Source: JADCRZ01 sp031399065
GTDB taxonomy: Bacteria > Bacteroidota > Bacteroidia > Chitinophagales > Chitinophagaceae
Length of the DNA: 64,000 nt
NCBI GenBank assembly: GCA_031399065.1
Contig: JANNOM010000023.1
Span: forward strand, 33,620 to 97,619
Reading direction: 5' to 3'
A program made the translations under genes and the position numbers. Shown here one piece after another: positions 53,498 through 63,192 of the stretch. Numbering within the stretch: the first letter of the stretch is position 1; the number at the start of each line of letters is the position of its first letter. The notes under the pieces are model-generated. The model made no database searches. It was not told where the DNA came from and worked only from the letters and a program-made list of their open reading frames with translations.

Positions 53498-54577
53498 TTA
53501 TAACTGAACATTGAATTTTTCTCCAATTTGTTGAAGATCTTCTATTACTACTTTTAAAAGGGGGATTCCAGTGGCCATTCTTTCTTTTTCCATCTCCCGC
53601 TCCGGATCGCCTGGTATCAGCACTTTCTGCTGCCCGTTTACCGGTTCGGCGTTACGGAAACGCCTGATCCAGTTATCCATATCTGCCTTAAAGTCTTCCG
53701 TCTTGCGGAACGCATCCACACGCATGGCCCCCAGGAAATGCCCAAGGCCTTTGCCCGGCATGTTTTGCGGCATCGGTATATAAGCAGGAAAGGGAGGCAC
53801 CCAGGGCCCATAGTTGGCCCCGCTTAACACACCCGAGAAAATATCCACTATAGACCCTAACGCATATCCTTTATGACTGCCATGGTCCCTGTCTCCGCCG
53901 AGCGGCAATAATGCCCCGTTCTCTTTTAATGCATGTGCATTAACGGAGGAACGTCCGTCCCTGTCCTGTATCCAACCTTCCGGTGCTTCCAGTCCCTTGC
54001 GTTGCAGTATCTCCAGTTTTCCGTTTGCGGCAGTGGTAGTAGCCAGGTCGGCAACAAACGGAAGCTCCGTACCCGCGGGTATGGCCACGCTGATAGGGTT
54101 GGTACCCAGCATGCGCTCTTTGGAAAATGTAGGGGCCACCAGCGCACTGGCATTGGTCATGGCAATGCCTATCATATCGTGCTCCAGGGCCATCATGGCA
54201 TGGTAACCAGCTATGCCGAAGTGATTGGAGTTCTGCACACTCACCCAGCCTGTGCCCACTTTGGCCGCTTTTTCTATGGCGATATTCATGGCAAAGGGAG
54301 CCACTACCAGGCCCAGCCCGGCATTGCCATCCACTACAGCCGTGGAAGGCGTTTCATGAATGATCTTTATATCCGGACTGGCATTAATCCGCTTCGCTTC
54401 CCAAAGCCGGATATAACCGCTCAGCCGCGCCACTCCATGCGAATCAACCCCTCTTATATCCGCCGATAGCAGCGTTTTTGCAGCAATGGCCGCATCACCG
54501 GCGCTACAGCCTGTTTGGATAAATACTTTTTCCGTGAATAGCAATAGCCGATGGTAAGAAAATAACTGGTCGCCCAT
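53498..54577 (-). CDS. Ldh-family malate/lactate/sulfolactate dehydrogenase
   Basis: 359 residues. Family motifs: LLSADIRGVDSHGVARLSGY (catalytic His), VSVQNSNHFGIAGYHAMMAL, TNASALVAP and GTNPISVAIP. This NAD(P)-dependent family (Ldh_2) reduces 2-oxo acids and includes malate, sulfolactate, ureidoglycolate and 2,3-diketogulonate dehydrogenases, so the substrate is open. It sits between ssb (9 bp) and lysC in the same direction. Confidence 0.92.
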   Translation of the reverse strand: MGDQLFSYHRLLLFTEKVFIQTGCSAGDAAIAAKTLLSADIRGVDSHGVARLSGYIRLWEAKRINASPDIKIIHETPSTAVVDGNAGLGLVVAPFAMNIAIEKAAKVGTGWVSVQNSNHFGIAGYHAMMALEHDMIGIAMTNASALVAPTFSKERMLGTNPISVAIPAGTELPFVADLATTTAANGKLEILQRKGLEAPEGWIQDRDGRSSVNAHALKENGALLPLGGDRDHGSHKGYALGSIVDIFSGVLSGANYGPWVPPFPAYIPMPQNMPGKGLGHFLGAMRVDAFRKTEDFKADMDNWIRRFRNAEPVNGQQKVLIPGDPEREMEKERMATGIPLLKVVIEDLQQIGEKFNVQL

Positions 54578-54586
54578 ATATGGTTT

Positions 54587-55018
54587 TTAGAATGGCAGAT
54601 CGTCTACAGGTTCGTTTATATCACTGCCTGCGGTAACACCGGGTGCCTGAGATGCATATCCGCCGCTCTGCTGACTTCCTTCGCTTCCGCCTTCTCCGGG
54701 CTTGCCGCTGCCCAATAGCTGGATGCTCAATACTCTCATCGTAATGGTAGCACCAAAACTCCCGTCATTTTTGGTATAGGTTCTCAGGTCGGGAATGCCT
54801 TCCACGTATACCTGCGTACCTTTTTTGAGATAAGGCGCAATACCGGTGCGATCACTCCAGTAGGCACAATCGACCCATATGGTTTTATCTTTCTGATTGC
54901 CCTGCGCGTCCTTGAACTTTTCAGAGTGCGCAACAGTTATGTTCATAACGGATTTGCCGTTTACGATGTTAGTGGTACAGTCCTTTCCAAGGTGACCTAT
55001 TACCTGCATTTTTATCAT
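54587..55018 (-). CDS. ssb: single-stranded DNA-binding protein
   Basis: 143 residues. OB fold (1-105) with MIKMQVIGHLGKDCTTNI, VAHSEKFKDAQGNQKDKTIWVDCAYW, GTQVYVEGIPDLRTYTKNDGS; a glycine/serine-rich linker (about 108-133); and the acidic C-terminal tip DDLPF that recruits partner proteins. First gene of the ssb, Ldh, lysC set. Confidence 0.96.
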   Translation of the reverse strand: MIKMQVIGHLGKDCTTNIVNGKSVMNITVAHSEKFKDAQGNQKDKTIWVDCAYWSDRTGIAPYLKKGTQVYVEGIPDLRTYTKNDGSFGATITMRVLSIQLLGSGKPGEGGSEGSQQSGGYASQAPGVTAGSDINEPVDDLPF

Positions 55019-55134
55019 AATTTTTTGATTTTGAATGAGGGAGCAAAATAACGCATTTCTGCCCGCTTCCGCAGGTAAAATAACCCTAAATAAAGGGTGT
55101 TTTCATCATGGAAATGCCGAACCCGCTTTCATCG

Positions 55135-55142
55135 TATCTTTG
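55135..55142 (+). promoter_or_regulatory. -7 box of mnmA
   Basis: TATCTTTG matches TAnnTTTG, 20 nt upstream of the mnmA ATG. No convincing -33 element. Confidence 0.5.
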
Positions 55143-55162
55143 AGCATTCAAAATGAACAGTC

Positions 55163-56275
55163 ATGAGCAGTAAAGGAAAGGTGCTGGTAGCCATGAGCGG
55201 GGGTATTGACAGTACCGTAACCGCACTGATGCTGCACGAGCAGGGATATGAAGTGGTGGGAATCACCATGAAAACATGGGATTATGCGGAAAGTGCCGCC
55301 CCGGCCGGCAAAAAAGAAACCGGCTGTTGTAATGTGGATAGTTTTAACGACGCCCGTATGGCCGCGGTGGAGCATAATTTCCCTCATTATATCCTGGACA
55401 TACGCAGTGAATTTGGTGATGCGGTAATCGAAAACTTCGTGGAGGAGTACCTGGCTGGTCGCACCCCCAACCCCTGCGTAATGTGCAATACACATATAAA
55501 ATGGCGGGCACTGCTGAAAAGGGCCGATGCCCTCGGCTGCGAATGGATAGCCACCGGGCATTACGGGCAGATCCATCAGCATAGCAATGGCCGGTATTAT
55601 GTAAGCAAAGGCATAGATGAAACCAAAGACCAGAGCTATGTGCTGTGGGGGTTGCAACAGGATCTACTGAAACGTACCCTCCTGCCGCTGGGCACGTACC
55701 GCAAATCGGAGATCCGGCAGATGGCTCATGACTTCGGATACCCGGAACTGGCCAAAAAAGCGGAGAGCTACGAAATATGCTTTGTACCTGACAACGACTA
55801 CCGCGGTTTCCTGAAACGCCGGGTGCCGGGGCTGGAGGAAAGAGTGACCGGTGGATGGTTCGTAGATAAAGAAGGCCGGAAGCTGGGCCAGCATAAAGGA
55901 TATCCATTTTATACTATCGGTCAGCGCAAAGGATTGGACATCACTTTCGGCAAACCGGTATTTGTTACCCATATCAATCCCGAAAACAATACAGTTACCC
56001 TGGGAGAAGAAGAAGATCTTAACCAGGCACAGGCCCTGGTCACTAAAATCAACTGGGTTAAATACGATGGCATTACGGATGGGATGGAGGCTATAACTAA
56101 AGTGAGATACAGGGATGGCGGTGCCCTCAGTAACCTTTACCGGGCCGACAACGGGGTGACCGTACAATTCTACGAGGACGTAAAAGGCATAGCACCCGGC
56201 CAGAGTGCTGTGTTTTACGAAGGCAACGATGTAATTGGCGGCGGAATTATACAGCGCAGTGGTTCGCTTCACTAA
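55163..56275 (+). CDS. mnmA: tRNA-specific 2-thiouridylase
   Basis: 370 residues. PP-loop SGGIDS (12-17), catalytic Cys pair C105 (NPCVMCNTHIKW) and C206 (ESYEICFVPDNDYRGFL), KDQSYVLWGL, and the C-terminal beta domain starting near GQRKGLDITFG. Adds sulfur at C2 of wobble uridine 34 in Lys, Glu and Gln tRNAs. Own promoter; 73 bp upstream of the lipoprotein gene. Confidence 0.97.
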   Translation: MSSKGKVLVAMSGGIDSTVTALMLHEQGYEVVGITMKTWDYAESAAPAGKKETGCCNVDSFNDARMAAVEHNFPHYILDIRSEFGDAVIENFVEEYLAGRTPNPCVMCNTHIKWRALLKRADALGCEWIATGHYGQIHQHSNGRYYVSKGIDETKDQSYVLWGLQQDLLKRTLLPLGTYRKSEIRQMAHDFGYPELAKKAESYEICFVPDNDYRGFLKRRVPGLEERVTGGWFVDKEGRKLGQHKGYPFYTIGQRKGLDITFGKPVFVTHINPENNTVTLGEEEDLNQAQALVTKINWVKYDGITDGMEAITKVRYRDGGALSNLYRADNGVTVQFYEDVKGIAPGQSAVFYEGNDVIGGGIIQRSGSLH

Positions 56276-56348
56276 GCGTTTTAAAAAGCAATATAACACT
56301 GCTTTTAACGTTTACTTCCGGGTGAAAACCGCAAAACAACAGGCTTTT

Positions 56349-57230
56349 ATGAAAAAAAATGCGCTCCTCTTTTCCATTTTGCTGACAGGTATCAGTATTA
56401 TCTTCTGTACCTGTAGTAAAAAAGATGATTATACATCGGAAAAGCTGGAGAGCTATATGAATATGCAGGTGGGTAAGTTTGTCGTTTACCAGCTCGACTC
56501 GCTGGTATTTACGGACTTCGACCGCGTACTTACCGAAATAAAATACCAGGCGAAGGACGTGGTTAATGCCGCCATTACCGACAATGCCGGAAGGCCAGCC
56601 TGGAGGATCATACGTTATATCCGCGATAGCACCAGCACCAATGAAGCGGACTGGAAACCGAATATTACCTACATGGTTACGGTTCTCCCATCTTCGGTAG
56701 AAGTAACAGAAGAAAACCTGAGGTTCATTAAACTAAAACTGCCCATTAAAGAAGGATATACCTGGAAAGGAAACTCTTACATACACCCGGATTCATTCGA
56801 TCCCAGTTTCTCGATCAACTCATGGGAATACCTGTACGAAAATGTTCATTTACCATATACATTGAGCGATGGCCGTACAATTGACAGTACCATTACCGTA
56901 AACCAGGTAGATGAAGTATTGGGAAATCCCGCCAATCCGTTTACCTATACCACCCGCAACTTCAGTAAAGAAGTGTATGGTAAAAATATAGGGCTGATAT
57001 TTAAAGAGTTCTTTCATTCCGAATACCAGACTTTTTACAGCACTTCCAACTGTTATTATGTACGATGTGCCAATAACAGGTGCGATACGCTTACCTGCTC
57101 TTCTACCAACCAGTTCTGCGATTCAAGCAATATCGCCAATGGATTCAGGAAGTATTGCAGGGATACTACCCTAACCGATTATTATTATATTGGCTATGGC
57201 ATACGCCTTAAGATGATAGACCATAATTAG
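56349..57230 (+). CDS. lipoprotein with C-terminal cysteine-rich insert, unknown
   Basis: 293 residues from ATG at 56349, chosen because the lipoprotein signal starts there (MKKNALLFSILLTGISIIFC, lipidated Cys at 20 or 22); an open frame from 56235 is just continuation. The body is beta-rich with IDSTITVNQVDEVLG and GLIFKEFFHSEYQTFY. A cysteine-rich insert (residues 235-270) has Cys spaced x4, x4, x4, x6, x12, then the protein ends GYGIRLKMIDHN. I know no function. Convergent with the methyltransferase gene, overlapping 23 bp. Confidence 0.78.
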   Translation: MKKNALLFSILLTGISIIFCTCSKKDDYTSEKLESYMNMQVGKFVVYQLDSLVFTDFDRVLTEIKYQAKDVVNAAITDNAGRPAWRIIRYIRDSTSTNEADWKPNITYMVTVLPSSVEVTEENLRFIKLKLPIKEGYTWKGNSYIHPDSFDPSFSINSWEYLYENVHLPYTLSDGRTIDSTITVNQVDEVLGNPANPFTYTTRNFSKEVYGKNIGLIFKEFFHSEYQTFYSTSNCYYVRCANNRCDTLTCSSTNQFCDSSNIANGFRKYCRDTTLTDYYYIGYGIRLKMIDHN

Positions 57231-58320
57231 AAAAGCTGGCCACAAACATAGAATCCGCTTTTTCATAGTAGCCCTTTATCAGCTCCATCCTTTTTAGTTG
57301 AAGACCCGACCGGTCTTTTATAAATTGCACCATTCCTTCATTCTCGCTTTCGAAAACAGAACAGGTAATATACAACAATGTGCCCCCGGGGTTTAATGCA
57401 GGTATGATCCTAGATACGATTTTTTGTTGAAGTGTTGTATAATGGAGAATGCCGGCAGGATCGAAAAAGTATAACTGCTCCGGAGTGCGCGCCCAGGTGC
57501 CGGATCCGCTGCAGGGAACATCAGCAATAATAAGATCGTACTTATGGGGAGATAGTGCTTCGGCAGGATCCGATAGATCAGCAATAAAAGCACTGTATTC
57601 TTTAATGCCCGCTTCCCGAAACCTTTCATGAAGATTGCCGATGATCGATGGCCGCAGGTCAGAAACGGTAAGTTGTATATCTCCCAGCAGATCGTGCGCC
57701 ATAATGGATTTACCCCCGCTGGCGGCACAGCAGTCCCATATAGATGCAGGAGAAATGCTTTGCATAAATTCCCCCGTTTTCTGTGAACTGAGGTCCTGTA
57801 TCACTACTTCACTGTTTAACGATAAGATGCTGTCGGCTTTCGTAGTATTGGCCAGCCCGATACAGGATTCGCTGATAAGATGATATGGGGTGCCGCTGGC
57901 CTCCAGTTTTTCTATAACCGTTTTCTTTTTGCCGGGGCGGATGCGGAGAAAAAGTGCCGGTTGCTGCAGGAAGGATAAACCAAACGCTTCGGCATCGATG
58001 CTCTTACTTAACAGACCCGTCCATGGAAATATACCCGAAGCGGAAACGAGCGGCTTATCCGGTTTAAAATAATCCACTAATGCCGAAGACTCACCGCTGC
58101 ACCACGCGATGCCCGCCAGCAGTCTTTCTTCTATCGTATTGAATGAATGACGACCAAGTCGGTAATAACTGTATACCAGGTGCGATACCGTCTTCCGGTC
58201 ATTCGACCCCATCTGCTTATTTTCCCGGAAAAAATCCTTTAACCATACAGATAAGGGGAACCTTCCGTCGTATTGTTTGACAATACCAACGGCATAACGC
58301 AACTGGTTATCGTATTTCAT
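57208..58320 (-). CDS. RsmB/Nop2-type RNA cytosine-C5 methyltransferase
   Basis: 370 residues. SAM-binding region WDCCAASGGKSIMAHDLLG, the PCSGSGTWARTPEQLYFF motif and ITCSVFESENEGMV, where the TCS cysteine is the usual catalytic nucleophile. Methylates C5 of cytosine in rRNA or tRNA. The N-terminal part looks like a short NusB-like region. Its ATG overlaps the stop of sucB by one base (TAATG), so translation is coupled. Confidence 0.9.
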   Translation of the reverse strand: MKYDNQLRYAVGIVKQYDGRFPLSVWLKDFFRENKQMGSNDRKTVSHLVYSYYRLGRHSFNTIEERLLAGIAWCSGESSALVDYFKPDKPLVSASGIFPWTGLLSKSIDAEAFGLSFLQQPALFLRIRPGKKKTVIEKLEASGTPYHLISESCIGLANTTKADSILSLNSEVVIQDLSSQKTGEFMQSISPASIWDCCAASGGKSIMAHDLLGDIQLTVSDLRPSIIGNLHERFREAGIKEYSAFIADLSDPAEALSPHKYDLIIADVPCSGSGTWARTPEQLYFFDPAGILHYTTLQQKIVSRIIPALNPGGTLLYITCSVFESENEGMVQFIKDRSGLQLKRMELIKGYYEKADSMFVASFSNYGLSS

Positions 58321-59546
58321 TAAACTTCGAGTAAGGTCTTAACGGGATCTTTACCGAATAATAAAAGATCGGGGTTTTCCAGCAGTTCTTTAACCCTTAC
58401 AAGGAAACTTACCGATTCACGCCCGTCGATGATGCGGTGATCGTAACTGAGGGCTACGTACATCATCGGACGTATCACCACCTGACCGTTAACGGCCATT
58501 GGCCTTTCCTGTATCTTGTGCATACCCAGTATGGCCGATTGAGGAATATTGATGATAGGAGTGCTCATAAGCGAACCAAACACGCCACCGTTGGTGATCG
58601 TAAAAGTGCCGCCCTGCATTTCCTCCATGGTTAGTTTGCTCTCCTTCGCTTTGGTAGCGAGTTCCACCACCTTTTTTTCTATCTCCGCCATGCTCAGGCT
58701 TTCTGCATTGCGGATTACCGGCACCACCAGGCCCTTAGGTGCAGATACCGCTATCGAAATATCACAGAACTCATGATATATAATTTCATCTCCGTCGATA
58801 TACGCATTTACAGCTTTCCATTCCTGTAAGGCAAAACATACAGCTTTGGTAAAAAAGCTCATGAAGCCCAGGTTAACCCCATGCTTTTTGTTGAACCCCT
58901 CCTTGTATTTGGTACGAAGTTCCATGATACGACCCATATCCACTTCATTAAAAGTAGTGAGCATGGCCGTTGTGTTCTTCGCTTCCACCAACCGGCGGGA
59001 AACGGTTTTGCGGAGATTGCTCATTTTCTCCCGCTTCTCTTCCCTTCCGAATAATGGTTTTCCGGGTACTCGTCCGGGGTTGTTCAACGCGTCGAGAACG
59101 TCGTTCTTTAATATTTTACCGCCATTACCGGAAGGCGTTATGGAAGCAGGGTCTATCTTTTTATCAGCAATAATAGCCGAAGCAACCGGTGATGCCTTCA
59201 CGTCATTAGCTACTGCCGTAACCGGAGCGTTTACCGCTGCAGGTGCTGCGTCTTTTTTTTCTTCTGCCGGTTTGGGTTCAGCTGCCGGAGCTTTACCTTC
59301 AGGGCGTGCGGCTGTATCATCTATATGGGCAAGAGTGTCTCCTATCTTTAATGTATCGTTCTCTTTACCAACGGTTTTTAATACGCCTGCCTGTTCCGCA
59401 TTTACTTCAAACGTAGCTTTTTCGCTTTCCAGTTCCGCGATCACCTCATCGCGCTCCACGTATTCACCGTCTTTCTTTAACCATTTTATCAGTGTTACCT
59501 CGCTAATTGATTCCCCAACGGCCGGAACTTTAATATCGATTGCCAT
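58320..59546 (-). CDS. sucB: 2-oxoglutarate dehydrogenase E2 (dihydrolipoyl succinyltransferase)
   Basis: 408 residues. Lipoyl domain (1-76) with lipoyl-lysine K43 in ESEKATFE, an Ala/Pro/Lys linker (about 80-118), the E3-binding domain (about 120-160) and the catalytic CoA-acyltransferase domain with SYDHRIIDG (H370, D374). Core of the TCA-cycle complex that makes succinyl-CoA. 55 bp after sucA. The E3 gene (lpd) is not in the window. Confidence 0.96.
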   Translation of the reverse strand: MAIDIKVPAVGESISEVTLIKWLKKDGEYVERDEVIAELESEKATFEVNAEQAGVLKTVGKENDTLKIGDTLAHIDDTAARPEGKAPAAEPKPAEEKKDAAPAAVNAPVTAVANDVKASPVASAIIADKKIDPASITPSGNGGKILKNDVLDALNNPGRVPGKPLFGREEKREKMSNLRKTVSRRLVEAKNTTAMLTTFNEVDMGRIMELRTKYKEGFNKKHGVNLGFMSFFTKAVCFALQEWKAVNAYIDGDEIIYHEFCDISIAVSAPKGLVVPVIRNAESLSMAEIEKKVVELATKAKESKLTMEEMQGGTFTITNGGVFGSLMSTPIINIPQSAILGMHKIQERPMAVNGQVVIRPMMYVALSYDHRIIDGRESVSFLVRVKELLENPDLLLFGKDPVKTLLEV

Positions 59547-59601
59547 GTCTTTATTTTAGAACTGTAAATTTCAGGAAAAAAAACCATACTCGATCGGGCT
59601 A

Positions 59602-62364
59602 TTAAATACTAAAAGCCGTTTCAATAATTTCTTCCTGTTCCTTTTTATGTACTTTGGAGTAACCAGATGCTGTGGAAGCACTGGGCTGGCGGCTGATGAC
59701 ACCATAGTTAATATTCTTCAGGTTCATCTGGAGAAAGGAAGCGGCGCCCATATTCAGCGGCTCTTCCTGCACCCAGAACCAGGTAGCTTTATTATACTTG
59801 CGGTGCAATGCTTCCAACTGGCCGGCAGGTAAAGGGTGTATCTGCTCGAGTCGCACGATCGCCACATCTTTCCGGTTATCCTTCTGCTGCCGTTCGGCCA
59901 GGTCGAAATAGATTTTACCACTGCAGAACAATACTTTTTTTATCGCAGATGCATCCGCAACAAATGTGTCGTCGATCGTTTCTTTAAAACCCCCGTTTAT
60001 AAATTCATCTTTTACCGAATAACTTCCCGGCAGGCGCAGGTTGGCTTTGGGAGAAAAATTGATCAGTGGTTTGCGGAAAGGCCAGGCCAGTTGCCTCCTT
60101 AATGCATGAAAGAGGTTTGCTGCAGTAGTGATATTGGTAACCACGATATTCTGTTCGGCACACATCTGTAAAAAACGTTCCATTCTGCCGCTGCTGTGTT
60201 CAGGACCCTGTCCCTCGTAACCGTGCGGCAGCAGCATCACTACTCCGCTCATCTTTTGCCATTTGGTTTCGGCGGCTACTATAAATTGGTCGATCATCGT
60301 TTGCGCACCATTGGCAAAGTCGCCGAACTGCGCTTCCCATAATACCAGCGTATTGGGGTTGGCAATGGAATAACCATACTCAAATCCGAGTACGCCATAT
60401 TCACTGAGTAATGAATTATATATGCTGAATTTTCCTTTTGCTTCCGGGATGCGACTAAGGCGGTTGTAGGATTCCGCGTTATTTTCATCGCGCAAAACCG
60501 AGTGGCGGTGAGAGAACGTACCCCTTATTACATCCTGCCCGCTCATACGCACGTCTTTACCTTCCAGCAGCAGACTTCCGTATGCAAGCAGTTCCGCGGT
60601 GGACCAGTCCACTTTTTGTTCGTTGTTGTACAATTTAACTTTATCCTGCAATAGTTTTTCGATCTTGCGGAGTGGTTTAAACTGCTCCGGCCAGGTCATC
60701 ATGGCATCGAACACTTTCTTGAAATCATTTTCATTGATAGCTGTTGACGGCGAGGTATCGAAGTCGGCCGGGGCAGACTTCCGTAAGTCCTTCCACCATA
60801 GCTCCGGTGCCTGGTACGTATAGGGAAGCGGGTTCTGTTTTACTTCGTCGAGCCGCTCCTGAAGATCAGACCAGAACTTTTTCTCCATCTCCTTGGCCAT
60901 TTCAGCATTCAGGTCACCACGTTCTATCAACTGTTTAGAATATACTTCCCTCGGGTTGGGGTGCTGGTCTATCAGCGCATACAACTGAGGTTGGGTATAT
61001 TTGGGGTCATCGCCTTCATTATGCCCGTGTTTACGGTAACAGACCATATCTATAAAAACATCGCTGTTGAATTCCTGGCGGTAGCGGGTAGCTATCTCCA
61101 CGCATTTCACTACGGCTTCCGGATCATCGCCGTTTACATGAAATACAGGGGCCTGCACGGTAGCGGCCAGGCTGGTACAATAGTCGGATGTTCTGGCGTC
61201 TTCGAAATCGGTAGTAAATCCAATCTGGTTGTTGATCACGAAATGAATGGTGCCGCCGGTGTTATAACCCTGGAGGCCACTCATCTGCAATATTTCGTAG
61301 ACGATCCCCTGTCCTGCCATAGACGCATCTCCATGTATAAGGATCGGAAGAATATGATCGTATTCACTTTTATAAATAACATCTGCCTTGGCCCTGGCGA
61401 AGCCAAGCACCACGGGGTCGACCGCTTCCAGGTGGGAAGGATTGGGACATAACTGGAGGTTCACTTTTTTATTGTCAGGCGTAGTGTGTTCCGCACGAAA
61501 GCCGAGGTGATATTTCACGTCTCCGCTTCCCATCGTTTGATCAATAATGGCTGTACCTTCAAATTCGGTGAATATCTGCTCGTATGTTTTACCGAGTATA
61601 TTGGCCAGCACGTTCAGGCGGCCTCTGTGGGCCATTCCTATCACAACCTCCTGTACCCCGGAGTCTGCCCCGGTATTGATGATGGCGTCGAGCGCGGGGA
61701 TGGTGGACTCTCCCCCTTCCAGCGAAAACCGCTTCTGCCCAACATATTTTGTATGAAGAAATTTTTCAAACATCACACCCTGGTTCAGTTTATCCAGAAT
61801 ATGGCGCTTCTTCTCCACCGGTAATTCCTGGGTGAAGTGATGTTCCATTTCATTAGTGAGAAAATCCAGTTTTTTCTGGTTGCTAATGTATTTAAACTCC
61901 AATCCTACATGGGATGCATAGCAGGCCTGCAAGTGATTGAGTATTTTACGAAGAGAAGTAACTCCCAGACCGATCATATTCCCTGCCTGGAAATCTTTGT
62001 CCATATCGGCTTCTGTAAAGCCATAAAACGCAAGATCGATATTTGCACCCCTGTCTTTGCGGGGTCGTATGGGATTTGTTTTAGCCAGCAGATGTCCTTT
62101 GTTACGGTAACCGAGAATCAGGCGGTAAGCCCCTATCTCTTTTTTCCAGTCAATAACGGCAGATCCTGGCGCGGCATGAGTAGCGGCTCCGTTGGTCGCG
62201 GCAATGCCATTGGTGGCAGGTTTGCCATTAGCTATTGCGAAATCGAATCCTTCAAAAAAACGGCGGAATTCAGGATCTACGCTTTCGGGGTTTTGTACAA
62301 AATCATGGTACAATCCTTCAATATACGCGGGTGACGAGCTCGTGATGTACGAAAAATCTTTCAT
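59602..62364 (-). CDS. sucA: 2-oxoglutarate dehydrogenase E1
   Basis: 920 residues, full length. N-terminal SSPAYIEGLYHDFVQNPESVDPEFR helix for complex assembly, SLEGGESTIPALD, VIGMAHRGRLNVLANIL, HGDASMAGQGIVYE, the thiamine-diphosphate/Mg region (CYRKHGHNEGDDP) and the C-terminal MLLPHGYEGQGPEHSSGRMERFLQ. Decarboxylates 2-oxoglutarate and passes succinyl to the lipoyl group of SucB next door. Confidence 0.97.
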   Translation of the reverse strand: MKDFSYITSSSPAYIEGLYHDFVQNPESVDPEFRRFFEGFDFAIANGKPATNGIAATNGAATHAAPGSAVIDWKKEIGAYRLILGYRNKGHLLAKTNPIRPRKDRGANIDLAFYGFTEADMDKDFQAGNMIGLGVTSLRKILNHLQACYASHVGLEFKYISNQKKLDFLTNEMEHHFTQELPVEKKRHILDKLNQGVMFEKFLHTKYVGQKRFSLEGGESTIPALDAIINTGADSGVQEVVIGMAHRGRLNVLANILGKTYEQIFTEFEGTAIIDQTMGSGDVKYHLGFRAEHTTPDNKKVNLQLCPNPSHLEAVDPVVLGFARAKADVIYKSEYDHILPILIHGDASMAGQGIVYEILQMSGLQGYNTGGTIHFVINNQIGFTTDFEDARTSDYCTSLAATVQAPVFHVNGDDPEAVVKCVEIATRYRQEFNSDVFIDMVCYRKHGHNEGDDPKYTQPQLYALIDQHPNPREVYSKQLIERGDLNAEMAKEMEKKFWSDLQERLDEVKQNPLPYTYQAPELWWKDLRKSAPADFDTSPSTAINENDFKKVFDAMMTWPEQFKPLRKIEKLLQDKVKLYNNEQKVDWSTAELLAYGSLLLEGKDVRMSGQDVIRGTFSHRHSVLRDENNAESYNRLSRIPEAKGKFSIYNSLLSEYGVLGFEYGYSIANPNTLVLWEAQFGDFANGAQTMIDQFIVAAETKWQKMSGVVMLLPHGYEGQGPEHSSGRMERFLQMCAEQNIVVTNITTAANLFHALRRQLAWPFRKPLINFSPKANLRLPGSYSVKDEFINGGFKETIDDTFVADASAIKKVLFCSGKIYFDLAERQQKDNRKDVAIVRLEQIHPLPAGQLEALHRKYNKATWFWVQEEPLNMGAASFLQMNLKNINYGVISRQPSASTASGYSKVHKKEQEEIIETAFSI

Positions 62365-62521
62365 AATGAATAGAATATCAGCTTTACTTTCAGGGCCAAA
62401 TAGTCTGCGAAATTAAGTGATTTTGTGTAATTTAATGCGGTTCAGCTCGCTTATAAACGGCTAATTAGGTAAACTATTTCTTATGCTACCGAAAGTATTC
62501 GATTCGTCGGGTTGATTTTAA

Positions 62522-62553
62522 TTTGGAACTTCGATTTTCGGAGCTTACCTTTG
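62522..62553 (+). promoter_or_regulatory. Bacteroidota promoter of rpsT
   Basis: -33 TTTG at 62522-62525 and -7 TACCTTTG at 62546-62553, with a 20-bp spacer. This is a textbook match to TTTG / TAnnTTTG. The start site should be near 62560, leaving a leader of about 14 nt before the rpsT ATG. Confidence 0.75.
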
Positions 62554-62573
62554 CGGTCCAAAATTTTCGATAA

Positions 62574-62828
62574 ATGGCAAATCATAAAGCGACCAAAAAA
62601 GATGTGCGTCAGGCTGCAAAACGCAGGGATAGGAATCGTTATTACGGAAAGACAACCCGTAACGCGATCCGTGATTTAAAGGAGAACAAAGAGCAGAAAG
62701 CGTATGCTGAAGCCTTACCCGGAGTCGCTTCCATGATCGACAAACTGGCTAAGCGTGGTGTTATTCACAAAAACAAAGCAGCTAACCTTAAGAGGAAACT
62801 TGCCAAAAAAGCATTGACTTTAGCTTAA
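62574..62828 (+). CDS. rpsT: 30S ribosomal protein S20
   Basis: 84 residues, highly basic, three-helix bundle that binds 16S rRNA. MANHKATKKDVRQAAKRRDRN, TTRNAIRDLKENKEQ and GVIHKNKAANLKRKLAKKA fit S20. Monocistronic, with a clear promoter before it and a strong terminator behind. Confidence 0.96.
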   Translation: MANHKATKKDVRQAAKRRDRNRYYGKTTRNAIRDLKENKEQKAYAEALPGVASMIDKLAKRGVIHKNKAANLKRKLAKKALTLA

Positions 62829-62843
62829 ACTACCCGATAAGAT

Positions 62844-62892
62844 TTTAAATAAAAAAGCATCCGAATATTATTCGGATGCTTTTTTATTTAAA
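62844..62892. terminator. rho-independent terminator after rpsT
   Basis: 62844-62866 pairs perfectly with 62870-62892 (core GCATCCGAAT / ATTCGGATGC) and the descending arm ends in TTTTTTATTT. Strong and symmetric. Confidence 0.93.
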
Positions 62893-63192
62893 TGTGTTGT
62901 TCTTATCCACTGAAGGGCTTCCATTTACTTATAACCCGGGAATATTCCGGGGATATCTCGAGGATATCTCGACTCAAAATCACACTGCACTGTGATAGTA
63001 TTATTAATTTTTGATATATTTCGACTCGTGTAATACCTTATAAACTACTGCACAATTAACTTATTCTTTTTTTGAGTGATCATTAAGGCACGCGGATAAC
63101 ATCTTTTTTTATTCCAACTACAACCTATTTATTTCTCCATATCTGTAAAAGCACAACACGTTTATTTGAATACTTCGCCAGTAAGCCTATTT
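62893..63192. repeat. gene-free 300-bp region with palindrome and tandem 11-mers
   Basis: No gene seen. 62935-62952 reads CCCGGGAATATTCCGGGG, a near palindrome around GGAATATTCC. Immediately after, GGATATCTCGA occurs twice head to tail (62951-62961 and 62962-62972). The rest is A/T-rich spacer downstream of the hendecad-repeat gene's stop at 63193. Confidence 0.5.

Noticed and set aside
53933..54469. 178-aa plus-strand open frame
   Set aside because: Opposite the Ldh-family gene; composition typical of a shadow frame.
55344..56299. Two minus-strand open frames of 187 and 211 aa
   Set aside because: Both lie opposite mnmA, which is intact with catalytic residues; their translations show no domain.
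58846..59559. 237-aa plus-strand open frame
   Set aside because: Antisense to sucB; low-complexity Ala/Ser-rich translation with no motifs, while the minus-strand frame is a full E2 enzyme.
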